Shown one piece after another: positions 6,589 through 13,845 of a stretch of DNA of 29,435 nucleotides. A program made the position numbers and the translations under genes. Source of the DNA: Paracoccaceae bacterium (GTDB lineage: Bacteria > Pseudomonadota > Alphaproteobacteria > Rhodobacterales > Rhodobacteraceae); the NCBI GenBank assembly GCA_007120685.1, contig SKNG01000103.1, positions 1 through 29,435 on the forward strand, read 5' to 3'. The notes under the pieces are model-generated. The model was not told the DNA's origin. It made no database searches and was given only the letters and a program-made list of their open reading frames with translations. Position 1 is the stretch's first letter. Each line of letters opens with the position of its first letter.

Positions 6589-7266
6589 TCAGCGCGGCGC
6601 GGGCATCCGCGCGGCATCCAGTGCGCAGGCCCGCAGCAGCGTCTGCGGGGCGCAGGGGCGGGGCGCCAGGTCCCGGGTCAGGCACAGGCGCAACTCATAG
6701 ACCGCATCGCGCCGGCAGGTGATCAGCAGCATCCCGGGCGTCAGGCCCGGATTGGCGGCGATCACCGCCGCCTCCAGCGCCTCGGGTGCGAGCGTCCGAT
6801 CGCGCCTCGCCGCCTCGAACTGCCCGGGCAGCGAAATCCCGTCCAGCGCCGCGCGGGTCAGCGCGTAGTAATCGGACGGCGACAGCCCGGTGCAACTGCC
6901 GTGCTTGTTCCACTGGTGCCATGCCGCGCCGGAGGCCCCGAAGAGATCGACCTGCCGCGCGGTTTCCCGCCGCGAGGGGTTGCGATGGGGCGCACGGCAG
7001 AATTCGGGCCAGCTGCCATCGGCATGCTGCGGCCAGAGCCCGTGTACCTGCCAGCCCCGCCGCTGCCCGCGCTCGCAGCGGTCATCGCCGCGCGCATCGC
7101 CGGTCAGGGCGCAGAAACTGGGCATCCAGGTCACCGCCAGCAGGTAATGGTCGAATGCGCCCGCCCGGTCCGAGCTATGGTCTGCGCCACGGTTTTGCGC
7201 CACCCCCGGCACCGCCAGTGCCACGGCAAGGACAAGCGCCATGAGGGCGCGGATCGGCGCGTTCAT
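6589..7266 (-). CDS. secreted ribonuclease T2 family protein
   Basis: Encodes 225 residues from the ATG at 7266 (MNAPIRALMALVLAV), preceded by AAGAGAA; a GTG five codons upstream is an alternative. A Sec signal peptide ends after GVAQ near residue 24, so the protein acts outside the cytoplasm. Both RNase T2 catalytic segments are visible. CAS I is HGLWPQHADGSWPEFC with catalytic H75. CAS II is WHQWNKHGSC with H117, K121 and H122. The acidic residue normally following the first CAS II histidine (Glu in HEWxKHG) is Gln118 here. Six or more cysteines are present, consistent with periplasmic disulfides. The family cleaves single-stranded RNA through a 2',3'-cyclic phosphate. Reduced activity is possible because of Gln118. 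Confidence 0.93.
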   Translation of the reverse strand: MNAPIRALMALVLAVALAVPGVAQNRGADHSSDRAGAFDHYLLAVTWMPSFCALTGDARGDDRCERGQRRGWQVHGLWPQHADGSWPEFCRAPHRNPSRRETARQVDLFGASGAAWHQWNKHGSCTGLSPSDYYALTRAALDGISLPGQFEAARRDRTLAPEALEAAVIAANPGLTPGMLLITCRRDAVYELRLCLTRDLAPRPCAPQTLLRACALDAARMPAPR

Positions 7267-7274
7267 GATTTCTC

Positions 7275-7303
7275 TTTTCACCGTCTGTTTTGCGCCTTAT
7301 AAC
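7275..7303 (+). promoter_or_regulatory. candidate sigma70-type promoter for trcR
   Basis: TTTTCA (7275-7280), a 17-bp spacer and TATAAC (7298-7303) lie just upstream of the divergent RNase T2 start and ~105 bp before the trcR ATG. The -10 matches five of six consensus bases and the -35 four of six. Predicted from hexamers only. Confidence 0.35.
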
Positions 7304-7409
7304 CCGGCCATTCCCCGATAGCGAGGATGCGCGGCAGATGCCCGCGGCCGGCAAGCCCGGCGGGCGATGGCCCATGCCCTCGGCAATGGCAAGGCAAAGG
7401 ACCGAAGAG

Positions 7410-8198
7410 ATGGCAAAACCCCTGATGGCCAAGGCGACCGCGGTCTGGCTGGTCGACAACACGACGCTGAGCTTCAAGCAGATCGCCGATTTCTGCGGGC
7501 TGCACGAGTTGGAGGTGCAGGGCATTGCCGATGGCGATGTCGCCGCCGGGGTCAAGGGGTTCGACCCCATTACCAATAACCAGCTTGACGAGATCGAGAT
7601 CAAGAAGGCCGAGGCCGACACGGCCTATGTGATGAAGCTGAAATACAACCCCGCCGCGCAGGGCGAGGAAAAGCGCCGTGGTCCGCGCTACACGCCCTTG
7701 TCGAAGCGCCAGGACCGGCCGGCCTCGATCCTGTGGCTGGTCAAGTTCCACCCCGAACTGGCCGATGCCCAGATCCGCAAGCTGGTGGGCACCACCAACC
7801 CCACCATCCAGCAGATCCGCGAGCGCACGCATTGGAACATCCAGAACATCCAGCCCATCGACCCGGTGGCACTGGGCCTGTGCAAGCAGTCCGAACTGGA
7901 CGCCGAGGTGCAGAAGGCGGCGAAGAAGAAGGCGGCCGAGGGCGGCGTGATGGATGACGACGCGCGGCGCAAGCTGGTCTCTACCGAACAGTCGCTGGAC
8001 ATGGCGCCGGAGCCGAAACTGCCCTCCAACATCGCCGGGCTGGAGAATTTCAGCCTGACCGGCAGCAGCGAGCCGGCAGAGGACGAGACCGACTACGCCG
8101 ATGCCGACAGCTTCTTCAACCTGCCCGATGACGATGCGGACGACAGGACTGACGACGATGCCGAGGACCCGCGCGACAAGGCAGCTGACACCCGCTGA
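7410..8198 (+). CDS. trcR: TrcR/DUF1013 family cell-cycle transcriptional regulator
   Basis: Encodes 262 residues from the ATG at 7410 (MAKPLMAKATAVWLVDNTT). An upstream in-frame extension is non-conserved. The segments FKQIADFCGLHELEVQGIADG, KGFDPITNNQLDEIEI, LSKRQDRPASILWLVKFHPEL and TNPTIQQIRERTHWN are characteristic of the alphaproteobacterial DUF1013 family, now usually named TrcR. The helix-turn-helix-like N-terminal region (residues ~15-45) and the later KLVGTTNPTIQQI helices are consistent with DNA binding. The last ~90 residues are acidic and low-complexity, ending in an Asp-rich stretch, and are probably disordered. Cytoplasmic. The family assignment is firm; the cell-cycle role comes from the family name and is not shown here. 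Confidence 0.92.
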   Translation: MAKPLMAKATAVWLVDNTTLSFKQIADFCGLHELEVQGIADGDVAAGVKGFDPITNNQLDEIEIKKAEADTAYVMKLKYNPAAQGEEKRRGPRYTPLSKRQDRPASILWLVKFHPELADAQIRKLVGTTNPTIQQIRERTHWNIQNIQPIDPVALGLCKQSELDAEVQKAAKKKAAEGGVMDDDARRKLVSTEQSLDMAPEPKLPSNIAGLENFSLTGSSEPAEDETDYADADSFFNLPDDDADDRTDDDAEDPRDKAADTR

Positions 8199-8255
8199 CC
8201 AGGCGGGAACGCCAGCCAGTTGCGGCCGGCCGGTCGGTCACCGCATGGTGGCTGG

Positions 8256-9473
8256 GTGACACAGGTGCCACCCGGTGCGGGGCAGCAAGCAAGCGGACGC
8301 CAGACCACGTCCTGGGGGGCGGTGGTGCTGTTCGTGCTGGGCGGCGTGCTGGCCGCCGTGCACATGGGCAAGTTGCCGCCCGCGCTACCGGTGATGCGCC
8401 AGGAGCTTGGTTTCGGCCTGGTGGCCGGCGGCTTTGTGGTGGCGCTGTTCAACCTGCTGGCGATGACCGTGGCGGTGTTCTTCGGCGGGCTGGTCGAACG
8501 CATCGGGCGCCGCCGTCTGGTCCTGGCGGGGTTTGCCTTTCTGGTGCTGGGCGGCGCGCTGGGGGCGCTGGCGCAGGGCCTGCCGCTGCTGCTGGCCAGC
8601 CGGCTGCTGGAGGGGTTCGGCTTTGTCGCGATTTCGATTTCGCTGCCGGTGATGGTGATGGCCGCCGCCGCCGGGCGTGACCAGGATTTCGCGCTGGGCA
8701 TGTGGAGCGTCTATACGCCGCTGGGCATGGCGATGGTGATGCTGGCCGCCCCTTCGGTGCTGGAAACGGTAGGTTGGCGCGGGCTGTGGTGGGCGGTGGC
8801 CGCGCTTTGTCCGCTGCTGGCGCTGGCGATCCTGCGCGAGATGGCCCGCGTGCCGGTGCCGGCCGCCCCGCGCCGCCCGTCACTGACGCTGGCGCGCGAG
8901 GCGCTGGCGACGCGGGGGTTGCAGGTTATTGCGCTGCTCTTCGGCCTCTATGCCTTTCAGTGGGTAACGCTGATGGTCTGGCTGCCCACCTTTCTGACCG
9001 AGGACATGGGGTTCAGCCTGCAACGCGCCGCGCTGGTCTCGGCGCTGGTGGTGCTGGCCAATGTGCCGGGCTGCCTGTGGGGCGGCTGGCTGATGCGGCG
9101 CGGGGCTGGCGCGCGTCGGCTGGTGACTTTGGGCAGCGTGGTGATGGGGCTGGGGGCGCTGGCGATCTTCCTGCCGGTGCTGCCGGATGCCGCGCGGCTG
9201 GCCGCCTGCGTGGCGTTTTCCTTCCTTGGCGGGCTGATCCCGCCCAGCCTGTTCAACAGCGTGCCGCGTGCGGTGCCGAGCGCGCAGCACATCAGCGCCG
9301 GCAATGGCGTGCTGATGCAGGGCTCGGCGTTGGGCCAGTTCGCCGGCGCGCCGCTGGTGGCGCTGGCGGTGTCGCTGGCCGGAGGCGACTGGCGCTTTGC
9401 CGTCATCCCCATGCTGGCGGCCAGTCTGGGGGCTCTGGCGGCGGCGCCCGCTCTGGCAAGGGCCAGCCGATAG
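8256..9473 (+). CDS. major facilitator superfamily transporter
   Basis: Encodes 405 residues from the GTG at 8256 (MTQVPPGAGQQ), preceded by a GGTGG-type site; a TTG at 8220 is a less likely start. About twelve hydrophobic helices in two sets of six are visible. The MFS motif A loop between helices 2 and 3 reads GGLVERIGRRR (near residue 80). A repeat of the loop after helix 8 reads GGWLMRRGAGARR. The pattern MGKLPPALPVMRQELG in helix 1 resembles CynX/NimT-like small-molecule permeases, but the substrate cannot be read from sequence. The gene follows trcR by 57 bp on the same strand without related function. An R1-R2 palindrome pair begins 10 bp after the stop, between this gene and the convergent catabolic operon. 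Confidence 0.88.
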   Translation: MTQVPPGAGQQASGRQTTSWGAVVLFVLGGVLAAVHMGKLPPALPVMRQELGFGLVAGGFVVALFNLLAMTVAVFFGGLVERIGRRRLVLAGFAFLVLGGALGALAQGLPLLLASRLLEGFGFVAISISLPVMVMAAAAGRDQDFALGMWSVYTPLGMAMVMLAAPSVLETVGWRGLWWAVAALCPLLALAILREMARVPVPAAPRRPSLTLAREALATRGLQVIALLFGLYAFQWVTLMVWLPTFLTEDMGFSLQRAALVSALVVLANVPGCLWGGWLMRRGAGARRLVTLGSVVMGLGALAIFLPVLPDAARLAACVAFSFLGGLIPPSLFNSVPRAVPSAQHISAGNGVLMQGSALGQFAGAPLVALAVSLAGGDWRFAVIPMLAASLGALAAAPALARASR

Positions 9474-9483
9474 CGGCCGGGCG

Positions 9484-9525
9484 ACGCGCGTTGCAACGCG
9501 CGTGAAGGGCCTTCGAAGGCCCTTC
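9484..9525 (+). repeat. paired-palindrome element, copy B (R1-R2)
   Basis: R1 at 9484-9503 (20 bp, ACGCGCGTTGCAACGCGCGT) and R2 at 9504-9525 (22 bp, arms GAAGGGCCTTC/GAAGGCCCTTC) are both perfect and directly adjacent. Relative to copy A, the R1 centre is TTGCAA instead of TTCGAA and the R2 ends are GAA/TTC instead of AC/GT; each change is mirrored in the other arm. It lies 10 bp after the MFS stop and 19 bp from the convergent SDR stop, so it could serve both strands. Confidence 0.92.
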
Positions 9526-9544
9526 TCCGCCCCCTGATCAGCCG

Positions 9545-10333
9545 TCAAGCGCCCGGGAACAGCCGTTTCTGCAGCTTGGCCATGCCGGCGATCCAGCGGT
9601 CGCGGTCCTGCAGCTTGTGCTGCATGTAGCCCGCCACCTGCTCATGCGGCAGGATCAGGAAGCGTTCCGCCGCGATCCCCTCCAGCGCCGCCTGCGCCAC
9701 CGCCTCGGCCGACAGCACCCCGTCGCCGGATTGCGGCCCGTCGGGCAGGGCGCGCAGCATCGGCGTGTCCACCCCCTGCGGGCACAGCGCCGAGACGCGG
9801 ATGCCGTGGTCATGATGCGTGATCGCCAGGTTCTCGGCAAAGCCCAGCGCGGCGTGCTTGGAGGTGGAATAGATCGCGCTGCCGATCTGGCTCAGCAGCC
9901 CGGCGGCCGAGATCGTGTGCAGGAAATACCCGCCCCCGCGTGCCCGCATGCCCGGCACCAGATGCCGCGCGGCGCGGATATGGGCCATGACATTGACCTC
10001 CCAGCCGCGTTGCCAGGCCGCATCATCGGCGCCGGCGGCATTGGCGAAACTGGGGTCGAAGCCGGTGGCAATCCCGGCGTTCGAGCACATCAGGTCGATG
10101 GGGCCGACCTCGGCCTCCACCCGGTCGAGCATCGCCACCAGCGCCGCCGGATCGGCCACGTCGCAGCCCAGCCCCAGCCCGCCGCATTCCGCTGCCACCG
10201 CCCGGGCGCCGGCCTCGTCCAGATCGGCCACCGCCACGCCTGCCGCCCCGGCCCCTGCCAGCGCCCGGGCCAGCGCTGCGCCGATGCCGTTGGCGCCGCC
10301 GGTGACCACGCAGACCTTGCCCGCAACATCCAT
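9545..10333 (-). CDS. short-chain dehydrogenase/reductase (NAD-type)
   Basis: Encodes 262 residues of the classical SDR fold. The cofactor loop TGGANGIG is at residues 11-18, NAG at 85-87, and the catalytic set is S142, Y155 and K159 (YSTSK). Asp37 after beta-2 (VAVADLDE) favours NAD(H) over NADP(H). The substrate is not deducible; the family oxidises or reduces hydroxyl/keto groups, here probably on an acyl-CoA or alcohol intermediate, given the thiolase operon. The gene is last of four on the - strand and starts 3 bp after the preceding SDR stop, with its ribosome site (GGGGGC) inside that gene, indicating coupling. Confidence 0.9.
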   Translation of the reverse strand: MDVAGKVCVVTGGANGIGAALARALAGAGAAGVAVADLDEAGARAVAAECGGLGLGCDVADPAALVAMLDRVEAEVGPIDLMCSNAGIATGFDPSFANAAGADDAAWQRGWEVNVMAHIRAARHLVPGMRARGGGYFLHTISAAGLLSQIGSAIYSTSKHAALGFAENLAITHHDHGIRVSALCPQGVDTPMLRALPDGPQSGDGVLSAEAVAQAALEGIAAERFLILPHEQVAGYMQHKLQDRDRWIAGMAKLQKRLFPGA

Positions 10334-10336
10334 GCT

Positions 10337-11119
10337 TCAGCCCCCCGTTATCGTCGCCCCGCCGTCGCAGACGATCACTTGGCCGGTGGTGAAGCGCCCC
10401 GCCGCCGAGGCCAGGAAGATCGCCGCGCCCGCAATCTCGTCCGGCTCGCCGATGCGCTTCAGCGCCGCCTGCGCCTCGTAGCGGGCCAGCGTCTTGGGGT
10501 TCTCCCACAGCGCGCGGGCGAAATCGGTGCGGATCAGGCCCGGTGCGATGCAATTGACGCGGATGTTGTCCGGCCCCAGTTCCACCGCCATGTTGCGCGC
10601 CAACTGCATGTCGGCGGCCTTCGAGATGTTGTAGGCGCCGATGATAGGCGAACCCTTCAATCCGCCGACGGAAGAGACAATGACGATGGACCCGTCGCCC
10701 CGTTCGCGCATCCCCGGTGCCACCATGCCGATCAGCCAGTGATTGGCCAGCACGTTGTTGTCCATGATCTTGCGGAAGGCGTCATCCTCGATCCCGGCCA
10801 TCGGCCCGTAATAGGGGTTGGAGGCGGCGTTGCAGACCAGCGTGTCGATCCGCCCCCATTTGGCCAGCGTGTCTTCGATCAGCCGCGCCAGGCTCGCCTT
10901 GTCCGACAGGTTGGCGGGCAGGGCGATGGCGCGGGTCTCGCCGTGGCGGGTGTTGATCGCCTGCGCGACGGCCTCGCAGGCATCGGCCTTGCGCGAGGAG
11001 ATCACCACCCGCGCGCCTTGTTCGGCCATCCGCTCGGCAATCGCCTGCCCGATCCCGCGCGAGGAGCCGGTGATCACGGCCACCTGGCCGGTCAGGTCAA
11101 ACAGCCCCGCGCCGGTCAT
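10337..11119 (-). CDS. short-chain dehydrogenase/reductase (NADP-type)
   Basis: Encodes 260 residues starting MTGAGLFDLTGQ. Its ATG overlaps the thiolase stop as ATGA. The SDR signature includes TGSSRGIG (residues 17-24), NAA (97-99) and catalytic S150, Y163 and K167 (YNISK). Residues SSRK at 41-44 after beta-2 place an Arg where NADP(H)-preferring enzymes bind the 2'-phosphate. It differs from the neighbouring SDR in cofactor residues and in the active-site loop, so the two are likely successive enzymes, not recent duplicates. A 3-oxoacyl or hydroxyacyl-CoA oxidoreductase role fits the operon but is inference. Confidence 0.9.
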   Translation of the reverse strand: MTGAGLFDLTGQVAVITGSSRGIGQAIAERMAEQGARVVISSRKADACEAVAQAINTRHGETRAIALPANLSDKASLARLIEDTLAKWGRIDTLVCNAASNPYYGPMAGIEDDAFRKIMDNNVLANHWLIGMVAPGMRERGDGSIVIVSSVGGLKGSPIIGAYNISKAADMQLARNMAVELGPDNIRVNCIAPGLIRTDFARALWENPKTLARYEAQAALKRIGEPDEIAGAAIFLASAAGRFTTGQVIVCDGGATITGG

Positions 11120-12321
11120 TGAAACACCTCGAAGAGGCCCGCCGCGCCCATGCCACCGCCCACGCACATGGTAACGACCGCGTAACGCGCGCCGCGCCGC
11201 CGACCCTCGCGCAGCACATGGCCGGTCATCCGGGCGCCGGACATGCCGTAGGGATGGCCGATGGAAATGGCACCGCCGTTGACGTTCAGCTTCTCGTCCG
11301 GGATGCCCAGCTTGTCACGGCAGTAAAGCACCTGGCAGGCAAAGGCCTCGTTTAACTCCCACAGGTCGATATCGTCCATGCCCAGCCCATGCGCGGCCAG
11401 CAGCTTCGGCACCGCATAAACCGGGCCGATGCCCATCTCGTCGGGCTCGCAACCCGCCACCTGCATGCCGCGATAGGCGCCCAGCGGCGTCAGGCCCCGC
11501 CGTGCGGCCTCGCCGGCCTCCATCAGCACCACGGCCGCCGCGCCGTCGGACAACTGACTGGCATTGCCGGCGGTGATGAACTGACCCTCGCCGCGCACCA
11601 GCCCGCCCTTGAAGGCGGGTTTCAGCCCCTGCAGGTCGGCCAGTTGCGTGCCGGGCCGCGCGCCCTCGTCCTGGCTGAGCGTGATTTCCTTCTCGCTGGT
11701 CTCGCCCGTTGCCCTGTCGGTGACGATCATGGTGGCGGTCATCGGCACGATCTCGTCGTCGAACAGCCCCGCCGCCATCGCCGCGCCGTTGCGGCTTTGC
11801 GAGCGCAGCCCGTATTCGTCCTGCGCCTCGCGGGCGATGCCATAGCGGTCGGCCACCGTCTCGGCGGTTTCCAGCATCGACATGTAAAGCGCGGGCACGC
11901 GCGCCTGCAGGTCAGGATCGAAGGCGCGGTGCATGTTCATCTGCGCGTTCTGCACCAGCGAGACCGATTCCAGCCCGCCCGCCGCGACGATGTCCATCCC
12001 GTCATGGACAATCTGCTTGGCCCCCGTCGCAATCGCCATCAGGCCCGAGGCGCATTGCCGGTCCAGGCTCATGCCGGCGACCGAGGTCGGAAAGCCCGCG
12101 CTCATCGCTGCCTGCCGGGCCACGTTGCTGCCGGTCGAGCCCTGCTGCAGCGCGCAGCCCATCACCACGTCGTCGATCTCGGCCCCTTCCACCCCGGCGC
12201 GGGCGGCGGCGTGTTTCAGCGCATGCCCGCCCAGCGCCTGCGCCTGGGTGTTGTTGAAGGCCCCGCGATAGGCCTTGCCGATGGGGGTGCGGGCGGTGGA
12301 GACGATGACAGCTTCGCGCAT
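11116..12321 (-). CDS. acetyl-CoA C-acyltransferase (thiolase)
   Basis: Encodes 401 residues, normal for thiolases, starting MREAVIVSTARTPIGKA with a good AAAGGAC ribosome site. The acyl-accepting Cys90 sits in LDRQCASG, His356 in GHPYGMSG, and the second active Cys386 in MCVGGGMGAAG, so the catalytic set is complete. The family cleaves 3-ketoacyl-CoA with CoA (beta-oxidation) or runs in the reverse direction. A degradative role is favoured by the SDR and APH-kinase neighbours and the absence of polyhydroxybutyrate genes. It lies 41 bp downstream of the kinase gene and is translationally coupled to the following SDR. Calling it fadA specifically would over-read the sequence. Confidence 0.94.
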   Translation of the reverse strand: MREAVIVSTARTPIGKAYRGAFNNTQAQALGGHALKHAAARAGVEGAEIDDVVMGCALQQGSTGSNVARQAAMSAGFPTSVAGMSLDRQCASGLMAIATGAKQIVHDGMDIVAAGGLESVSLVQNAQMNMHRAFDPDLQARVPALYMSMLETAETVADRYGIAREAQDEYGLRSQSRNGAAMAAGLFDDEIVPMTATMIVTDRATGETSEKEITLSQDEGARPGTQLADLQGLKPAFKGGLVRGEGQFITAGNASQLSDGAAAVVLMEAGEAARRGLTPLGAYRGMQVAGCEPDEMGIGPVYAVPKLLAAHGLGMDDIDLWELNEAFACQVLYCRDKLGIPDEKLNVNGGAISIGHPYGMSGARMTGHVLREGRRRGARYAVVTMCVGGGMGAAGLFEVFQ

Positions 12322-12362
12322 GGGATGTCCTTTCGGTTCTGTTTGGGACGGGGGCGGCGGTT

Positions 12363-13436
12363 TTAGCCGGTCTCGCCCCGGTTGATGCTGCGGGCCAGTT
12401 GCCAGGCGATTTCGGCGATGGGCTTGGCCTTGGCGCCGATTTCCACCGCATCGGCATTGGCCGCCGTGCCGTCGATGGCACGCCGGGCGATGCCCTGCAG
12501 GATGGCGGCGATGCGGAAGAGCGCCAGCACCAGGTGGAACTCCCATGCCTCGGGGCGGGGCAGGCCGGTGCGGGCCAGATAGGCGTCCAGGTATTCGCGT
12601 TCGTCGGGGATGCCCAGCGCGGCCAGATCGACGCCGGCCAGCCCCCGGAACAGATCCGGCGCCAGCCGCCAGGACATGGCGTGATAGGCGAAATCGGCGA
12701 TGGGGTCGCCCAGGGTGGAAAGCTCCCAGTCCAGCACGGCCATGACATCGGTGCCGTGCGGCGCGATCAGCAGGTTGTCCAGCCGGTAGTCGCCATGGAC
12801 CAGCCGCGTCGGCCCCTCGGCCGGCAGGTTGCGCGGCAGCCAGTCGATCAGCCGCTCCATCGCCTCGTTCTCGCCGGTGACCGAGGCATTGTACTGCCGC
12901 GTCCAGCGCGACACCTGGCGCTGCAGGTAATCACCGTGCCGGCCGTAGTCGGCCAGGCCGATTGCATCAGGGTCCAGCATGTGGATGCGGGCGATCTGGG
13001 CGTTCATCGAGGCGAAGAGGGCCGTGCGCTGGGCGCGGGTGAAATCCGGCAGGCGCGGGTCCCAGAACACCCGGCCGGGCACGGCGTCCATGACGTAGAA
13101 CATCGCCCCGATCACCGACTCGTCGCGGCACAGCGCATGGACCGGCGGCACCGGAACATCGGTCGGCGCCAGGGCCGAAAGCACCCGGAATTCGCGGTCC
13201 ACCGCATGGGCGCTGGGCAGTGTCTGGCCCATCGGCCGGGCGCGCAGGATGTAGCTGCCGGATGCCGCGTCGATGCGATAGGTCGGGTTCGACTGCCCGC
13301 CCGAGATCTTGACCGCCGCATGCGGTCCCTCAAAGCCGCGCACATGCGTCTTCAGCCAGCCGGCCAGGGCCGGGCCCGTCAGATCATGCTGCCGCGGATG
13401 ACCCGTCTCGGCGTCAGCCTGTGCAGGCCCGGCCAT
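12363..13436 (-). CDS. APH-family phosphotransferase (ACAD10/11-like kinase domain)
   Basis: Encodes 357 residues of the aminoglycoside-phosphotransferase/choline-kinase fold. The catalytic loop HGDYRLDN lies near residue 212, and the metal-binding VLDWELSTLGDP near 238. GGQSNPTYRI near residue 46 is the N-lobe glycine-rich strand. The same branch forms the N-terminal domain of ACAD10/ACAD11, which phosphorylates 4-hydroxyacyl-CoAs; bacterial LvaA does this for 4-hydroxyvaleryl-CoA. The operon position with a thiolase and two SDRs supports a hydroxy-fatty-acid kinase over antibiotic resistance, as inference. No acyl-CoA dehydrogenase is adjacent in this window. The ATG at 13436 has a strong GGGAGGA site and is the first gene of the operon. 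Confidence 0.9.
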   Translation of the reverse strand: MAGPAQADAETGHPRQHDLTGPALAGWLKTHVRGFEGPHAAVKISGGQSNPTYRIDAASGSYILRARPMGQTLPSAHAVDREFRVLSALAPTDVPVPPVHALCRDESVIGAMFYVMDAVPGRVFWDPRLPDFTRAQRTALFASMNAQIARIHMLDPDAIGLADYGRHGDYLQRQVSRWTRQYNASVTGENEAMERLIDWLPRNLPAEGPTRLVHGDYRLDNLLIAPHGTDVMAVLDWELSTLGDPIADFAYHAMSWRLAPDLFRGLAGVDLAALGIPDEREYLDAYLARTGLPRPEAWEFHLVLALFRIAAILQGIARRAIDGTAANADAVEIGAKAKPIAEIAWQLARSINRGETG

Positions 13437-13489
13437 CGCATCCTCCCGCTTGCGGCGCCGCGCGGTGGCGGCCCCTCCTCCTGCGCGCC

Positions 13490-13518
13490 ACTAGAACCGG
13501 AGGGGCGGGACGAGTCAA
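13490..13518 (-). promoter_or_regulatory. candidate sigma70-type promoter for the APH-thiolase-SDR operon
   Basis: On the - strand TTGACT (13518-13513), a 17-bp spacer and TCTAGT (13495-13490) lie ~54 bp upstream of the APH-kinase ATG. The -35 matches five of six consensus bases and the -10 four of six, with ideal spacing. No operator dyad is obvious next to it. Confidence 0.4.
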
Positions 13519-13681
13519 TCCGTATCGTCTGACAATATTGCCTGCTGACTGGTGCTCGCCAACGAGGCGCGGCACGAGCCTTTCCGGATGATGCCGTCGG
13601 ATGTGGAACCGTCGAAATGCTGAAGCGGGATCGTTCGGGTCGAAGCCGAGAGACGCGAAAGCCCTTTGGGCATTGTGGAGA

Positions 13682-13724
13682 ACGGGCCTTCGAAGGCCCG
13701 TGCCACGCGCGTTCGAACGCGCGT
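13682..13724 (-). repeat. paired-palindrome element, copy C (R1-R2 on the - strand)
   Basis: R2 at 13682-13701 (ACGGGCCTTCGAAGGCCCGT, identical to copy A) and R1 at 13705-13724 (ACGCGCGTTCGAACGCGCGT), both perfect, 3 bp apart. On the - strand the order is R1 then R2, as in copies A and B on the + strand. It lies 121 bp beyond the stop of the - strand export-lipoprotein gene, so again it is downstream of a gene in the same orientation. Confidence 0.92.
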
Positions 13725-13845
13725 TCCCGCCCATGCCGAGCGCCTTGGCCTGGCGACGCTGGCCCGGCCCGGGCATCGCCGGAAAAGTGAAGGCAGCCAG
13801 AAGGCCAGGCCCGGGACGGGCGCTTCTGTTCGAGGCGATCAGGCT

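Larger units (their letters stand above)
13437..13845. other. 409-bp intergenic region
   Basis: Between the export-lipoprotein stop and the APH-kinase start. It holds R1-R2 copy C (13682-13724) and the candidate promoter at 13490-13518. The stretch ~13510-13680 is less GC-rich than its surroundings. Several short frames are open through it, but none has the high-GC third-position pattern of the neighbouring genes, a ribosome site or a recognisable motif, so I call no gene. It could be a decayed gene, an untranslated leader or a small RNA. Confidence 0.6.

Noticed and set aside
12363..13436. Reading the APH-family gene as an aminoglycoside resistance determinant
   Set aside because: The motifs belong to the ACAD10/11-like branch, and the gene heads a thiolase/SDR operon. 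Nothing suggests resistance or mobility.
13515..13706. 63-codon - strand frame (and a 120-codon one at 13414-13776) in the intergenic gap
   Set aside because: Both start inside or across the palindrome element, lack a ribosome site and show weak third-position G/C bias, so no gene was called.
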